Of a stretch of DNA of 64,000 bases, positions 54,908 through 63,549 are shown piece after piece. Both the position numbers and the translations under genes were made by a program. The notes under the pieces were generated by a model. That model was not told the DNA's origin. It did not search any database and saw only the letters and a list, made by a program, of their open reading frames with translations. Each line of letters begins with the position of its first letter. The first letter of the stretch is position 1. The DNA is from Pedobacter sp. BMA. Its GTDB lineage: Bacteria > Bacteroidota > Bacteroidia > Sphingobacteriales > Sphingobacteriaceae. The stretch is taken from NCBI RefSeq assembly GCF_001027745.1, contig NZ_LECU01000004.1, positions 62,001-126,000 of the forward strand, given 5' to 3'.

Positions 54908-55636
54908 TTATTCGGCCATATTATGATAAACCGCCTGTACGTCATCGTCCTCTTCTAATTTGTCGATCAGTTTCAGTACGTCAGCTGCCTGCTCTTCAGT
55001 AACCTCGTGATGTGACAATGCGATACGCTCTAATTTTGAGCTTTTCAGTTCAATACCTTTTTCTTCCAATGCTTTTTGCAGAGATCCGAAATTTTCGAAA
55101 GCACCTTGTGCAACAGCAACATCGTTTCCTTCTTCATCGGCCTCTACATAGAGTTCTTCCAAACCTGCATCGATCAATTCAAACTCCAGTTCTTCCAGAT
55201 CCAGTCCTTCTGCAGGTACGAAACGAAAAATAGACTTGCGATTGAAAACAAAGTCTAATGAACCGGTTTTACCCAGTGAGCCATCAGTTTTGTTGAAATA
55301 GCTACGCACGTTAGCCACCGTACGATTAGTATTATCTGTGGCTGTTTCGATAAGTACTGCAACACCGTGAGGTGCGTAACCTTCGTAAACAATCTCTTCA
55401 TAATTGGCCATAGATTTATCAGAGGCACGCTTGATCGCAGCCTCCACCCTATCTTTTGGCATGTTTACTGCTTTAGCGTTTTGCATAGCCGTACGCAGGC
55501 GCGAGTTCGTTTCAGGATGAGGTCCCGATTCCTTAACGGCCATTACAATATCTTTTCCAATACGCGTAAACTGAACAGCCATTTTGGCCCAACGCTTAAA
55601 TTTTCTCTCTTTTCTAAATTCGAATGCTCTTCCCAT
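54908..55636 (-). CDS. YebC/PmpR-family translation-related regulator
   Basis: The ATG at 55636 gives MGRAFEFRKERKFKRWAKMA, the normal YebC start; an upstream in-frame ATG adds ten unlikely residues. The 242-residue protein is full length with NSRLRTAMQNAKAVNMPKDR, then YEGYAPHGVAVLIETATDN and DALERIALSHHEV-like regions. YebC proteins bind DNA or act at the ribosome on proline stretches, depending on the clade. It is a single gene convergent with the esterase gene. Confidence 0.93.
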   Translation of the reverse strand: MGRAFEFRKERKFKRWAKMAVQFTRIGKDIVMAVKESGPHPETNSRLRTAMQNAKAVNMPKDRVEAAIKRASDKSMANYEEIVYEGYAPHGVAVLIETATDNTNRTVANVRSYFNKTDGSLGKTGSLDFVFNRKSIFRFVPAEGLDLEELEFELIDAGLEELYVEADEEGNDVAVAQGAFENFGSLQKALEEKGIELKSSKLERIALSHHEVTEEQAADVLKLIDKLEEDDDVQAVYHNMAE

Positions 55637-55767
55637 TGTTAGTATGAAATATTTTATATCAGGCATTTGTATCAGACATCAAGAAATGTATGCCTGAAAA
55701 ACACGATCAATTTTATTTATTTTCTATTCCGCTTTATTGTTTCAGCTTTATTATTTTGCTTTAGTTT

Positions 55768-56715
55768 TTAGCTCTTTTTTAAATTATTTAACATATCTGT
55801 TGTCATTTTCGATAAATCGAATTCTGGTTTCCACCCCCAGTCTTTCGCGGCGAACTGATCATCAATTGATCTTGGCCAGCTGTTTGCAATTTGCTGACGG
55901 GGATCATTATCGGCGTAAGTTAACTTAAAATCGGGAATATGTTTTCTAATTTCTGCCGCCAGTACTTCCGGAGTGAAGCTCACTCCGCCGAAGTTATAAC
56001 TGCTTCTCACTGAAATCTGATCTGCAGGAGCATCCATTAACTCGATCGTACCACGGATGGCATCATCCATATACATCATAGGAAGTTCGGTTCCCGCACT
56101 AAGAAAGCTTTGGTAACTGCCTTTTTTCAATGCTTCGTGAAAAATATGGATAGCATAATCTGTTGTTCCCCCACCAGGTGCAGCTTTCCAGCTGATTAAT
56201 CCCGGATACCGAATGCTCCGAACGTCCAGTCCGTACTTTTGGTTATAATATTCACACCAGCGTTCGCCGGCAAGCTTACTGATGCCATAAACAGTATTTG
56301 GATCCATCACACAATATTGTGAGGTATTATCTTTTGGAGAATTAGGTCCGAAAACGGCGATTGAGCTTGGCCAATACACTTTGGCTACCTTATATTCCAG
56401 TGCTAAATCCAAAACGTTCAAAAGACCGTTCATATTCAGGTCCCATGCCAGTTTAGGATTTTGCTCTCCTGTTGCAGATAACAATGCGGCCAACAGATAA
56501 ACCTGAGTGGGTTTGTACTTTTTGAAAATGCCATTAATCATTTCCTTGTCGAGCACGTTCACAAACTCGAATGGCGCAGAATTTTTGATGTCGTAATCTG
56601 GTCTGCGGATGTCGCAGGCCACAACATGATCTTCACCATATATCTTGCGTAGTGTGGTCACCAACTCGGTACCGATTTGTCCGTTGGAACCCAAAACAAT
56701 AATTTTTTCTTGCAT
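55768..56715 (-). CDS. tdh: L-threonine 3-dehydrogenase, SDR (epimerase-like) type
   Basis: The 315-residue protein is an extended short-chain dehydrogenase: NAD-binding GSNGQIGTEL (9-18), the catalytic Tyr143 and Lys147 in TVYGISKLAG, then RSIRYPGLISWKAAPGGGTTDYA and MMYMDDAIRGTIELM. This is the pattern of the epimerase-like threonine dehydrogenases found in Bacteroidota and some archaea. It makes 2-amino-3-oxobutyrate from threonine, the substrate of Kbl encoded at 34014-35201. A generic NAD-dependent epimerase is the alternative. Promoter at 56740-56733 on the minus strand. Confidence 0.87.
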   Translation of the reverse strand: MQEKIIVLGSNGQIGTELVTTLRKIYGEDHVVACDIRRPDYDIKNSAPFEFVNVLDKEMINGIFKKYKPTQVYLLAALLSATGEQNPKLAWDLNMNGLLNVLDLALEYKVAKVYWPSSIAVFGPNSPKDNTSQYCVMDPNTVYGISKLAGERWCEYYNQKYGLDVRSIRYPGLISWKAAPGGGTTDYAIHIFHEALKKGSYQSFLSAGTELPMMYMDDAIRGTIELMDAPADQISVRSSYNFGGVSFTPEVLAAEIRKHIPDFKLTYADNDPRQQIANSWPRSIDDQFAAKDWGWKPEFDLSKMTTDMLNNLKKS

Positions 56716-56732
56716 AATGTTTATAGATTTCG

Positions 56733-56740
56733 CAAAGGTA
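56733..56740 (-). promoter_or_regulatory. -7 element for tdh
   Basis: Minus-strand TACCTTTG, 17 nt before the ATG. Confidence 0.55.
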
Positions 56741-56856
56741 AAAATTTGATAGAAAAGGGCTATAAAATATTTAAGCTAAGTACGTAGCTTTAACTATATT
56801 TTTTCAACCTCAACATTTAAACACCTGCGGTGTTGGGTATTTTGCTACGTTAACAG

Positions 56857-56884
56857 TTGAGAATAAAATATTTTATTACTTTTA
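56857..56884 (+). promoter_or_regulatory. Promoter of the ECF sigma/FecR locus
   Basis: TTG (56857-56859) and TACTTTTA (56877-56884) with 17 nt between; the last base is A instead of G. Confidence 0.55.
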
Positions 56885-56915
56885 CAGTCAGTCACCCTGA
56901 TAACCAAATAAATAA

Positions 56916-57476
56916 ATGACTCCTCTAGCGCCTGAAAAGTCAATAGATTTAGTGGAGCGTCTTAAGCGAGGCGATCAGCTGGCGTACGAACAAATTTATT
57001 TCTCTTTTTCAAAAGCATTACTGATTACGGCATACAGGAAAACTGGTGATAAGGTAGTTGCAGAGGAGCTGGTTCAGAACATTTTTATATCGCTTTGGGA
57101 GAAACATGCAGAGCTGGAAATCAACAACCTTAATGCCTGGCTGTTCGGCGCATTAAAGCTGAGCGTGATTAATCACATCAGAAGCCTGGTAAGCGCAAAT
57201 AAGTACATGGAGTACCAGACTTTGACCTATTCTGAGCATCATGAAGAGACCAGCAACCTGGTCGACTTGCATGACCTGACATCCATTATCGAAAAAAGTA
57301 TTAATTCATTGCCGGAAAAAACACAGGAAGTATTCAGGCTGAGCCGCTATCAAAACCATTCCACCAAAGACATCTCTGCCGAACTCAACATCTCTGAAAA
57401 AGCGGTTGAGTACCACATTACCCGTTCAATCAAGAGAATTAAAGAATACATTAAGAATTTTTACATCTTTTTGTAG
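56916..57476 (+). CDS. ECF-type sigma factor of the FecI/Bacteroidota group
   Basis: The 186-residue protein has region 2 (YEQIYFSFSKALLITAYRKTG, EELVQNIFISLWEKHAELEI) and region 4 (INSLPEKTQEVFRLSRYQNH then TKDISAELNISEKAVEYHIT). Both are intact. It is the first gene of a sigma / FecR / STN-receptor set, the classical trans-envelope signalling arrangement. When the receptor binds its substrate, the FecR protein should release this factor to transcribe the receptor operon. It has its own promoter. Confidence 0.92.
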   Translation: MTPLAPEKSIDLVERLKRGDQLAYEQIYFSFSKALLITAYRKTGDKVVAEELVQNIFISLWEKHAELEINNLNAWLFGALKLSVINHIRSLVSANKYMEYQTLTYSEHHEETSNLVDLHDLTSIIEKSINSLPEKTQEVFRLSRYQNHSTKDISAELNISEKAVEYHITRSIKRIKEYIKNFYIFL

Positions 57477-57580
57477 TTGAATATCAACGACTTAAAAATA
57501 TTTTTAAATTTTAAAGCATTTCTCTTTAGGGGTTAGCCCTGCTTGCGTTACTTGTATATATAGAGCCAAATATTTTTCTT

Positions 57581-58594
57581 ATGAATCAACAGTTACTCAA
57601 CGATTTGTTATCCCGTTACCAAACCGGGCGTTGCACTGAAGCAGAAATGCTTTGGGTTGATAAGTGGTATCATAATTTAAATCATAAAAACATCACCGAT
57701 CTTTCTTCAAACGAACTAGAAGAAATGCAGGATCAGATCTGGTTGAAAATCAATCAAACAAAGCCAGTAGCCGAGAACAAATTCAAAATCAGAAAAATGT
57801 GGCCGAAGTTTGCCATTGCCGCTTCAGTTATCATAGCATTTTTACTCGGAGGTTTATACTTGCTCAACTACAATGCCAGCGAGCAATCCTTTATAAGCGA
57901 TAATGGGGACTTGGAACTGATCAGTAAAACAAATGAAACTGATAGTCTGATTACACTGTCGTTAAGTGACAACAGTACCGTGATGTTAAAACCAAAAGCC
58001 AATATTCTATATCCTAAAGTTTTTGCTGCAAAGAAGCGAATGGTTTATCTTAAAGGTGCTGCTTTCTTTACGGTAAGCAAAAATGCAAAACGGCCTTTTT
58101 ATGTGTATAATCAAAATCTTGTGGTACGGGTTTTAGGCACCAGCTTTTGGGTTAAATCATCTACAAATGTACTACCTGCGCAGGTTGCGGTGAGAACAGG
58201 AAAGGTTCAGGTGGCTGAGAATAAAAACAGCTCGTTATTTAGCACTGATGAAAAACTGGCTACCCCTATACTGCTCACACCCAATCAAAAAGGCATTTTT
58301 AGCAGTCATAACCTCAACAAAACACTCGTAAGTAAGCCTATTCCCCTGGCAGAGGCTTACCATGTGCCATCGAGCTTAAGTTACAATTTTAAAGAAGAAA
58401 GCGTTGAGAAGATTTTCAAAACCCTAACAGATGCTTATGGAATTGAAATAAAATCTGATGATGAGCAGATTTTACAGTATACTTTCACAGGAGATTTAAG
58501 TAAAAAAGGGCTTTATGAGCAGCTGGATCTTATTTGTGGCACACTTTCCAGCAAATATACCATACAGGGAACCATGATATTGGTTTCTAAGTAA
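57581..58594 (+). CDS. FecR-family anti-sigma factor
   Basis: The 337-residue protein has a cytoplasmic N-terminus (about 1-75), one membrane helix (about 76-96) and a periplasmic part. A FecR domain (about 125-215, GAAFFTVSKNAKRPFYVYNQ, VVRVLGTSFWVKSS) is followed by a DUF4974/STN-like domain (about 262-336, SLSYNFKEESVEKIFKTLTD). This is the usual Bacteroidota form. It should bind the sigma factor encoded 104 nt upstream and sense the STN domain of the receptor encoded downstream. Confidence 0.93.
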   Translation: MNQQLLNDLLSRYQTGRCTEAEMLWVDKWYHNLNHKNITDLSSNELEEMQDQIWLKINQTKPVAENKFKIRKMWPKFAIAASVIIAFLLGGLYLLNYNASEQSFISDNGDLELISKTNETDSLITLSLSDNSTVMLKPKANILYPKVFAAKKRMVYLKGAAFFTVSKNAKRPFYVYNQNLVVRVLGTSFWVKSSTNVLPAQVAVRTGKVQVAENKNSSLFSTDEKLATPILLTPNQKGIFSSHNLNKTLVSKPIPLAEAYHVPSSLSYNFKEESVEKIFKTLTDAYGIEIKSDDEQILQYTFTGDLSKKGLYEQLDLICGTLSSKYTIQGTMILVSK

Positions 58595-58689
58595 ACTAAC
58601 CAAAATATATAAAAATTATGAAGAGAGAAAACTACCACCACAGTCCATAGCCGCGGCTGCACTTTCCATATTACTTTTCTAAAAACAAA

Positions 58690-58714
58690 GCCGACAATGT
58701 GGGGCATTGCCGGC
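58690..58714 (+). promoter_or_regulatory. Hairpin in the leader of the TonB receptor gene
   Basis: GCCGACAATG (58690-58699) pairs with CATTGCCGGC (58705-58714), one mismatch. No T-tract follows, so it is not a standard terminator; possible mRNA stability or regulatory element 80 nt before the ATG. Confidence 0.45.
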
Positions 58715-58793
58715 GAGTTAAATACATTGAAATGTATTCATGGTATTCCTATGTCCAATAAATCCAATCATTTAATGAACAATAACCAAATTT

Positions 58794-61724
58794 ATGAAAA
58801 AAAATCAACTTATTTCACTGGCGATATATGCAATGAAAGTTTCGATTTACCAAATACTTGCAATAGTAATTTTTACCTGTGGCGCATTTGCTAAAAATGT
58901 CGACGCTCAGGAATTTTTGAATAAATCCATATCGATCAAGGCTGATCAAACCGATATTAAATCAATTATAGAAAAAACGGAATTACTGGCAAACGTGAAG
59001 TTTGTTTATAGTCCGCAACTAATCAACTCAGATAGAAAAATATCGATTAACGTCGTTAATCAAAAACTTAAATACTTTCTTGAGAATTCGCTAAAACGTT
59101 ATGATGTAGGATATAGGATAGTAAAGGACCAGATACTGCTCTATTCTATTCCTGCAAATAACAACCTGGAACTTTTGAAGGCTTTTGAAGGTATTGTAAC
59201 CGGTAAGGTAACCGACAGTAAAGGTGAGGCTATTCCGGGAGTATCTGTTACCGTGAAAGGTAAAACCATTGGTACAACCACTGATGCGAACGGTAACTTT
59301 TCCCTCAAAGGCTTAACTGTCGACAGCCGTGTTTTGGTAGTGAGGTTTGTGGGCTTTATTTCCAAAGAAATTACCCTTTCGCCAGGCAATGCTGATGAAA
59401 ACCTAAATATAAGCTTATCTGAAGATAATCTTCAGCTGGAAAGTGTAATGGTTACCGGGGGTAATCCGAAGAAAAAACTGGAAAGCAGTGTGGCCTTAAC
59501 TTCGGTAAGCAACAAAGACATCACTAACAGGGCTCCGTTAAACAGTACTGATTTATTGAAAGCCATACCGGGCTTAACAGTTGAAAGTACAGGTGGCGAC
59601 GGTCCGGGTAACGTTTGGGTGCGTGGATTTCCGCAGCAAGGCGGATACATATTCCTGGGTATTCAGGAGGATGGTTTACCCTTATTGCCTACCGGCTTCA
59701 ATACCAACCCATCGGTTGATCAATATTACAAAACCGATTTAACGATTCAGAATATTGAAGCGATAAGAGGAGGAAATGCATCTATTGTTCAGGCCAATAC
59801 ACCGGGTGCTGTGGTAAACAACATCAGTTATGTGGGCGCCGACAAGCAATATGGGCAGTTCAAGTTCACTACCGGTTTCTCACAGGGTCTATACCGTTTT
59901 GACGGCAATACAGGAGGAAAGATTAGCAATAATATTAAGTATAACATAGGAGGATTTTACCGTACCGATAATGGTGTGGTTGACCAGGGCTTCAATCCGG
60001 CAAACCAGGGCGGGCAGATTAAAGGCAACATGACTTTTAATTTTAAGAATAACAAAGGTTTCTTTCGGGTGTATGGCAAATATTTAAATGACAAGGTTCA
60101 GTTTTTATTAACCAGCTATTATCCATACGATGGAACGGGCAAACCAACAACCTACCGCGATTACAATATGGCCACGCAATCAATCGTTCCCGTTCAAACC
60201 GAATGGAGTTATAACGATCCGGTAACAGGTGCCCATAATTTCAGTTTAACTGATGGTATACATACCAAATTAGGTTCAGCTGGATTTCAGTTCAACTACA
60301 CCACCGATGGCGGATGGCAAATTGTAAACAACTTCCGTTATCAGAACACGCATACCAATTCTACTTACACTGCTGCCGCAGGAATTGCAGCCAGAACAGC
60401 GGCTACCCCGTATTATTATCCGGGTGGTGCAGTAGCGCCTTTTATTGCGGGAGACTATGTGATTACCTCTAATGCACAAGGACAGATCAATAAGGATGTT
60501 CAGGTAGTTGATTACCTTGATTTGAGAAAAACCATCAGAAACCATAGTTTAAATATAGGTGCCGGAATACATCAGTATAACCGTGACGATCAACGTTATG
60601 CTTTCCGTTCCTATACAGAATTTAAAGAACATCCAAGCATCATTCTGCAGTCACCTACCGCCTTAGAAAGAACTATTCAGACTAAAAACACTTTCATTGG
60701 TGATACCCGGACACTTTCCTTGTATGCAGGTGATGAGATCAAAATCTCAGAGAAATTCCGTTTGGATATCGGTGCACGCATCGACAACCAGAATGTGAAA
60801 GGCGACAGACCTTATTATGCGTTAAATGCAAATGGTACGGTAAACATCACAGCCTCCGCCACGCCGAATATTCTGGGTTACACGGCTTATGATGAAACTT
60901 TAACCAATTGGGCAGCTTCAGTTGGTGCAAACTATAAGATCAGTAATACTTCAAGTGTTTTTGCCCGTGCGACAAAAGCTTACAACGCACCTAACATTGG
61001 CGACTATAATGCTTCGGCCTACAATGCTGCCAACATCAAAAAGCGTCCCGTATACTTAGGTGAAATCGGTTTTAAATACGCGAAGAACAACCTGGCTATT
61101 TTTGCATCAGGCAGTTATTCAGCTATTAAAAATACCTCATTAACCATCAATGTCCCTACAACAGCAGCGGGTCTGCAAGCTTTGGTTGCATTCGGCTCAA
61201 CCCGTACCTGGAGTGCTGAATACGAGGTTTCATACAAAATTGCCAAGCCGTTAAGTTTAAGGCTTACTGGTACCCTACAAGACTCAAAATATACAGATTA
61301 CGAAGCCAACACTGCCGGAAACGCTGCCGTTGCCGCAGAATTCGGCAACCGCATTTATAGCTTTACTGGTAACAGAACCGAAAGGGTACCAGTTCTGAAT
61401 ACTGAACTAGGCGCTAATTATGAATATAAAAACTTCAATTTATACGTTGCTGCTAATTATGTGGGTAGTCGTTATACTTCTCCAAGCGACAGTTATGAAT
61501 TACCGGCTTATGTAGTGATGAAAGCCGGAGCAGGTTACAACTTCACTAAAAAAATAGCATTAAGATTTTGGGCAGACAACTTGTTAAATGCAAAAGTGCT
61601 GACCGAGGGTGACGTACGCGGAGATCAGTTCAGAAACTTCTCGACTGTAACTCCTGGTCAACTGATGATTGGCAGAACTTTACTTCAACGTACTTTCTGG
61701 GGATCATTGGCCTATTCATTTTAA
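58794..61724 (+). CDS. TonB-dependent receptor with STN signalling domain (FecA-like)
   Basis: The 976-residue protein has a signal peptide (1-39, NVDAQ). An STN domain (about 45-118, ISIKADQTDIKSIIEKTELL) is followed by a carboxypeptidase-regulatory-like domain (about 135-210) and a plug (about 225-330, ITNRAPLNSTDLLKAIPGLT). The barrel ends in FWGSLAYSF. Unlike SusC there is no SusD gene beside it. STN couples to the FecR protein encoded upstream. Database labels of this type often read 'iron transport', but the following sugar-acting genes suggest a glycoside cargo. A hairpin terminator separates it from the next gene. Confidence 0.92.
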   Translation: MKKNQLISLAIYAMKVSIYQILAIVIFTCGAFAKNVDAQEFLNKSISIKADQTDIKSIIEKTELLANVKFVYSPQLINSDRKISINVVNQKLKYFLENSLKRYDVGYRIVKDQILLYSIPANNNLELLKAFEGIVTGKVTDSKGEAIPGVSVTVKGKTIGTTTDANGNFSLKGLTVDSRVLVVRFVGFISKEITLSPGNADENLNISLSEDNLQLESVMVTGGNPKKKLESSVALTSVSNKDITNRAPLNSTDLLKAIPGLTVESTGGDGPGNVWVRGFPQQGGYIFLGIQEDGLPLLPTGFNTNPSVDQYYKTDLTIQNIEAIRGGNASIVQANTPGAVVNNISYVGADKQYGQFKFTTGFSQGLYRFDGNTGGKISNNIKYNIGGFYRTDNGVVDQGFNPANQGGQIKGNMTFNFKNNKGFFRVYGKYLNDKVQFLLTSYYPYDGTGKPTTYRDYNMATQSIVPVQTEWSYNDPVTGAHNFSLTDGIHTKLGSAGFQFNYTTDGGWQIVNNFRYQNTHTNSTYTAAAGIAARTAATPYYYPGGAVAPFIAGDYVITSNAQGQINKDVQVVDYLDLRKTIRNHSLNIGAGIHQYNRDDQRYAFRSYTEFKEHPSIILQSPTALERTIQTKNTFIGDTRTLSLYAGDEIKISEKFRLDIGARIDNQNVKGDRPYYALNANGTVNITASATPNILGYTAYDETLTNWAASVGANYKISNTSSVFARATKAYNAPNIGDYNASAYNAANIKKRPVYLGEIGFKYAKNNLAIFASGSYSAIKNTSLTINVPTTAAGLQALVAFGSTRTWSAEYEVSYKIAKPLSLRLTGTLQDSKYTDYEANTAGNAAVAAEFGNRIYSFTGNRTERVPVLNTELGANYEYKNFNLYVAANYVGSRYTSPSDSYELPAYVVMKAGAGYNFTKKIALRFWADNLLNAKVLTEGDVRGDQFRNFSTVTPGQLMIGRTLLQRTFWGSLAYSF

Positions 61725-61730
61725 CAAACA

Positions 61731-61757
61731 AAGCCGGGGTTATGCTCCGGCTTTTTA
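61731..61757 (+). terminator. Terminator between the TonB receptor and enzyme genes
   Basis: AAGCCGGGG (61731-61739) pairs with CTCCGGCTT (61745-61753), one G-T pair, followed by TTT. It lies 7 nt after the receptor stop and just before the isomerase-like gene. Confidence 0.8.
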
Positions 61758-61768
61758 ATTTAAAAAAC

Positions 61769-62677
61769 ATGATGACAACAAGAAGATCATTTTTACAGAA
61801 AGCAGGATTAGCGAGCGCTGCTGCCTTATTAAGTCCATCGGTAATTACCTCAGCGCTGGCACAGTATCCCAAAGTTTCGAAAATCGGCCTTGGACTTTTC
61901 ACGCTAAGGGAGCAACTAACAGCCGACGTAAAAGCCACTATTGAACATGTAGCAAAAATTGGCTACAACCAGGTAGAAACTTATTATGGTTACCCGGGCA
62001 AATATGAAGTAAAAGGCTTTTGGGGACTGGAAGCAAAAGACTTCAATGCTTTGCTTAAAGCCAACCAACTTACCTCGCCAAGCGGACATTATAATACAAC
62101 CGAATTCTTATCAACGGGCAATGACAAAGTTTTAAAGACACATATCGAGGTGGCAAACAGTGTTGGTCAGAAATACTTCGTGATCCCTGCATTACCTACG
62201 GATGTGAGAACAAACGGATCTCTGGATGATTATAAAAAAATGGCGGCAAAGTTCAATACCGCGGCAGAATGGTGTAAGGATGCCGGTATGAAACTGGCCT
62301 ATCACAATCATAACTTCGAATTTAAGGACCAGGGAAACGGCGCCACAGGCTATGATATTCTGCTGAATGAAACAGATGCGAAACTGGTTGGCTTTGAACT
62401 TGATATCTTCTGGGCGGTGAACGCAGGTTTGAATCCGGTAGAAATGTTTAAGAAAAATCCCGGACGGTACAAAATGTTTCATGTGAAGGATATGGATAAG
62501 CAGGACAAATCTGTTTTTACCGAAGTAGGAACAGGTGTAATCAATTTCAAGGAAATTTTTGCTGCTTCCAAAACAGCAGGTTTGGAATACTTATTCGCAG
62601 AACAGGATTTGATTAAAAAGGAACCTTTCGAAAGCGTAACCGAAAGCTATAATTATATCAAAAATCATTTGGTTTAA
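61769..62677 (+). CDS. Tat-exported sugar-isomerase/epimerase-like TIM barrel
   Basis: The ATG at 61769 is chosen since an earlier in-frame ATG lies inside the terminator hairpin. The 302-residue protein starts MMTTRRSFLQKAGLASAAAL, a Tat signal with the RR motif, so it is exported to the periplasm folded. The remainder is an AP-endonuclease-2/xylose-isomerase-like barrel with KIGYNQVETYYGYPG, KLAYHNHNFEFKD, GFELDIFWAVNAG and FHVKDMD, then FAEQD; Glu, His and Asp of these segments should bind a metal. Family members include isomerases, epimerases and enzymes acting on 3-keto-sugars. A periplasmic role on oxidised glycosides is inferred from the neighbours. Confidence 0.87.
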   Translation: MMTTRRSFLQKAGLASAAALLSPSVITSALAQYPKVSKIGLGLFTLREQLTADVKATIEHVAKIGYNQVETYYGYPGKYEVKGFWGLEAKDFNALLKANQLTSPSGHYNTTEFLSTGNDKVLKTHIEVANSVGQKYFVIPALPTDVRTNGSLDDYKKMAAKFNTAAEWCKDAGMKLAYHNHNFEFKDQGNGATGYDILLNETDAKLVGFELDIFWAVNAGLNPVEMFKKNPGRYKMFHVKDMDKQDKSVFTEVGTGVINFKEIFAASKTAGLEYLFAEQDLIKKEPFESVTESYNYIKNHLV

Positions 62678-62938
62678 GTCAGAAAACGACAAATGAAGAA
62701 TTTGTGATGGATAAATTCCTGGTTACTAAATGTACTTTTTACACGAAGTATTTTGGGATAAAAAACATTATTTAAACGTTATTAAGACGCATAAAACTGC
62801 TTTATTTAGAATAATTCTACGTGGTAACAATCGCATTGCAGACCTTATTTTGGGGGATCAATATTCATTTTTACCACATATATTTTCTAATATTACTCAT
62901 TCAACACATAAGTAACCAAAATATAAAATCATAAAACA
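62678..62938. other. Gap of 261 nt without a recognisable gene
   Basis: AT-rich and without a clear promoter, terminator or repeat. A 61-codon frame (62730-62915) shows no family features and is not called. The last part is the leader of the next gene. Confidence 0.5.
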
Positions 62939-63523
62939 ATGCACAGAAGAGAAGCACTCAAAAACGTTGCATTTTTACTGGGGGGAGCAATCTCAGCGAG
63001 TACGATGGGCGTTTTATTCGAAAGTTTCACGCTCCCTGAGAACGAGAAGAACTTCGTATCATTTGCTGCCGGAGATGAAAAGATTTTCGCAGAATTTGCT
63101 GACATCATTGTACCAACCACCAAAACATCTGCCGGAGCCAAAGCTGCAGGCTTAGGCAAGTTTATCCCGATGATGATTCAGGACTGTTATCCAAAGGAAA
63201 TGCAAAGCTCATTCGCAAAAGGCTTTACCGCACTTCAGGATAAATCAATGAAAGATTTCGGAAAGTCGTACCTGGCGCTAACCGTTCCGGAAAGAACCAA
63301 GCTCATGGTAGATTTACGATTAATGGCAATTGCACCGAAAGAAAGTAAGTTACCGGAGAACAAAGACCTGGAGTACTTCTTTATCACCGCAAGAGACCTT
63401 ACTTTACTGGGTTATTATTCTTCGGAAATAGGATGCACAAAAGCCCGCGAATATGTTCTTGTTCCAGGCAGATATGACGGCAATGCAAAACTGAAACCAG
63501 GTCAAAAATCCTGGGCAACCTAA
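62939..63523 (+). CDS. Gluconate 2-dehydrogenase subunit 3-like protein
   Basis: The 194-residue protein starts MHRREALKNVAFLLGG, a twin-arginine-like or simple export signal. The rest matches the gluconate 2-dehydrogenase subunit 3 family: FAEFADIIVPTTKTSAGAKAAG, IPMMIQDCYPKEMQ and DLTLLGYYSSEIGC. These small subunits pair with a GMC-type flavoprotein, helping it fold and leave through Tat, in gluconate, fructose, and glucoside 3-dehydrogenases. The GMC gene follows 26 nt later, so a two-subunit dehydrogenase is likely. Confidence 0.9.
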   Translation: MHRREALKNVAFLLGGAISASTMGVLFESFTLPENEKNFVSFAAGDEKIFAEFADIIVPTTKTSAGAKAAGLGKFIPMMIQDCYPKEMQSSFAKGFTALQDKSMKDFGKSYLALTVPERTKLMVDLRLMAIAPKESKLPENKDLEYFFITARDLTLLGYYSSEIGCTKAREYVLVPGRYDGNAKLKPGQKSWAT

Positions 63524-63549
63524 TTTCTAAAATACAACGACAAAACATC

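Noticed and set aside
58618-58650. Ten-codon frame in the leader of the TonB receptor gene
   Set aside because: Too short and without a signal or context to support translation.
61742-61768. Upstream in-frame ATG of the isomerase-like gene
   Set aside because: It lies inside a terminator hairpin, and the Tat signal begins at the later ATG.
62730-62915. 61-codon frame before the subunit-3-like gene
   Set aside because: AT-rich gap with no family features, signal peptide or promoter; probably chance.
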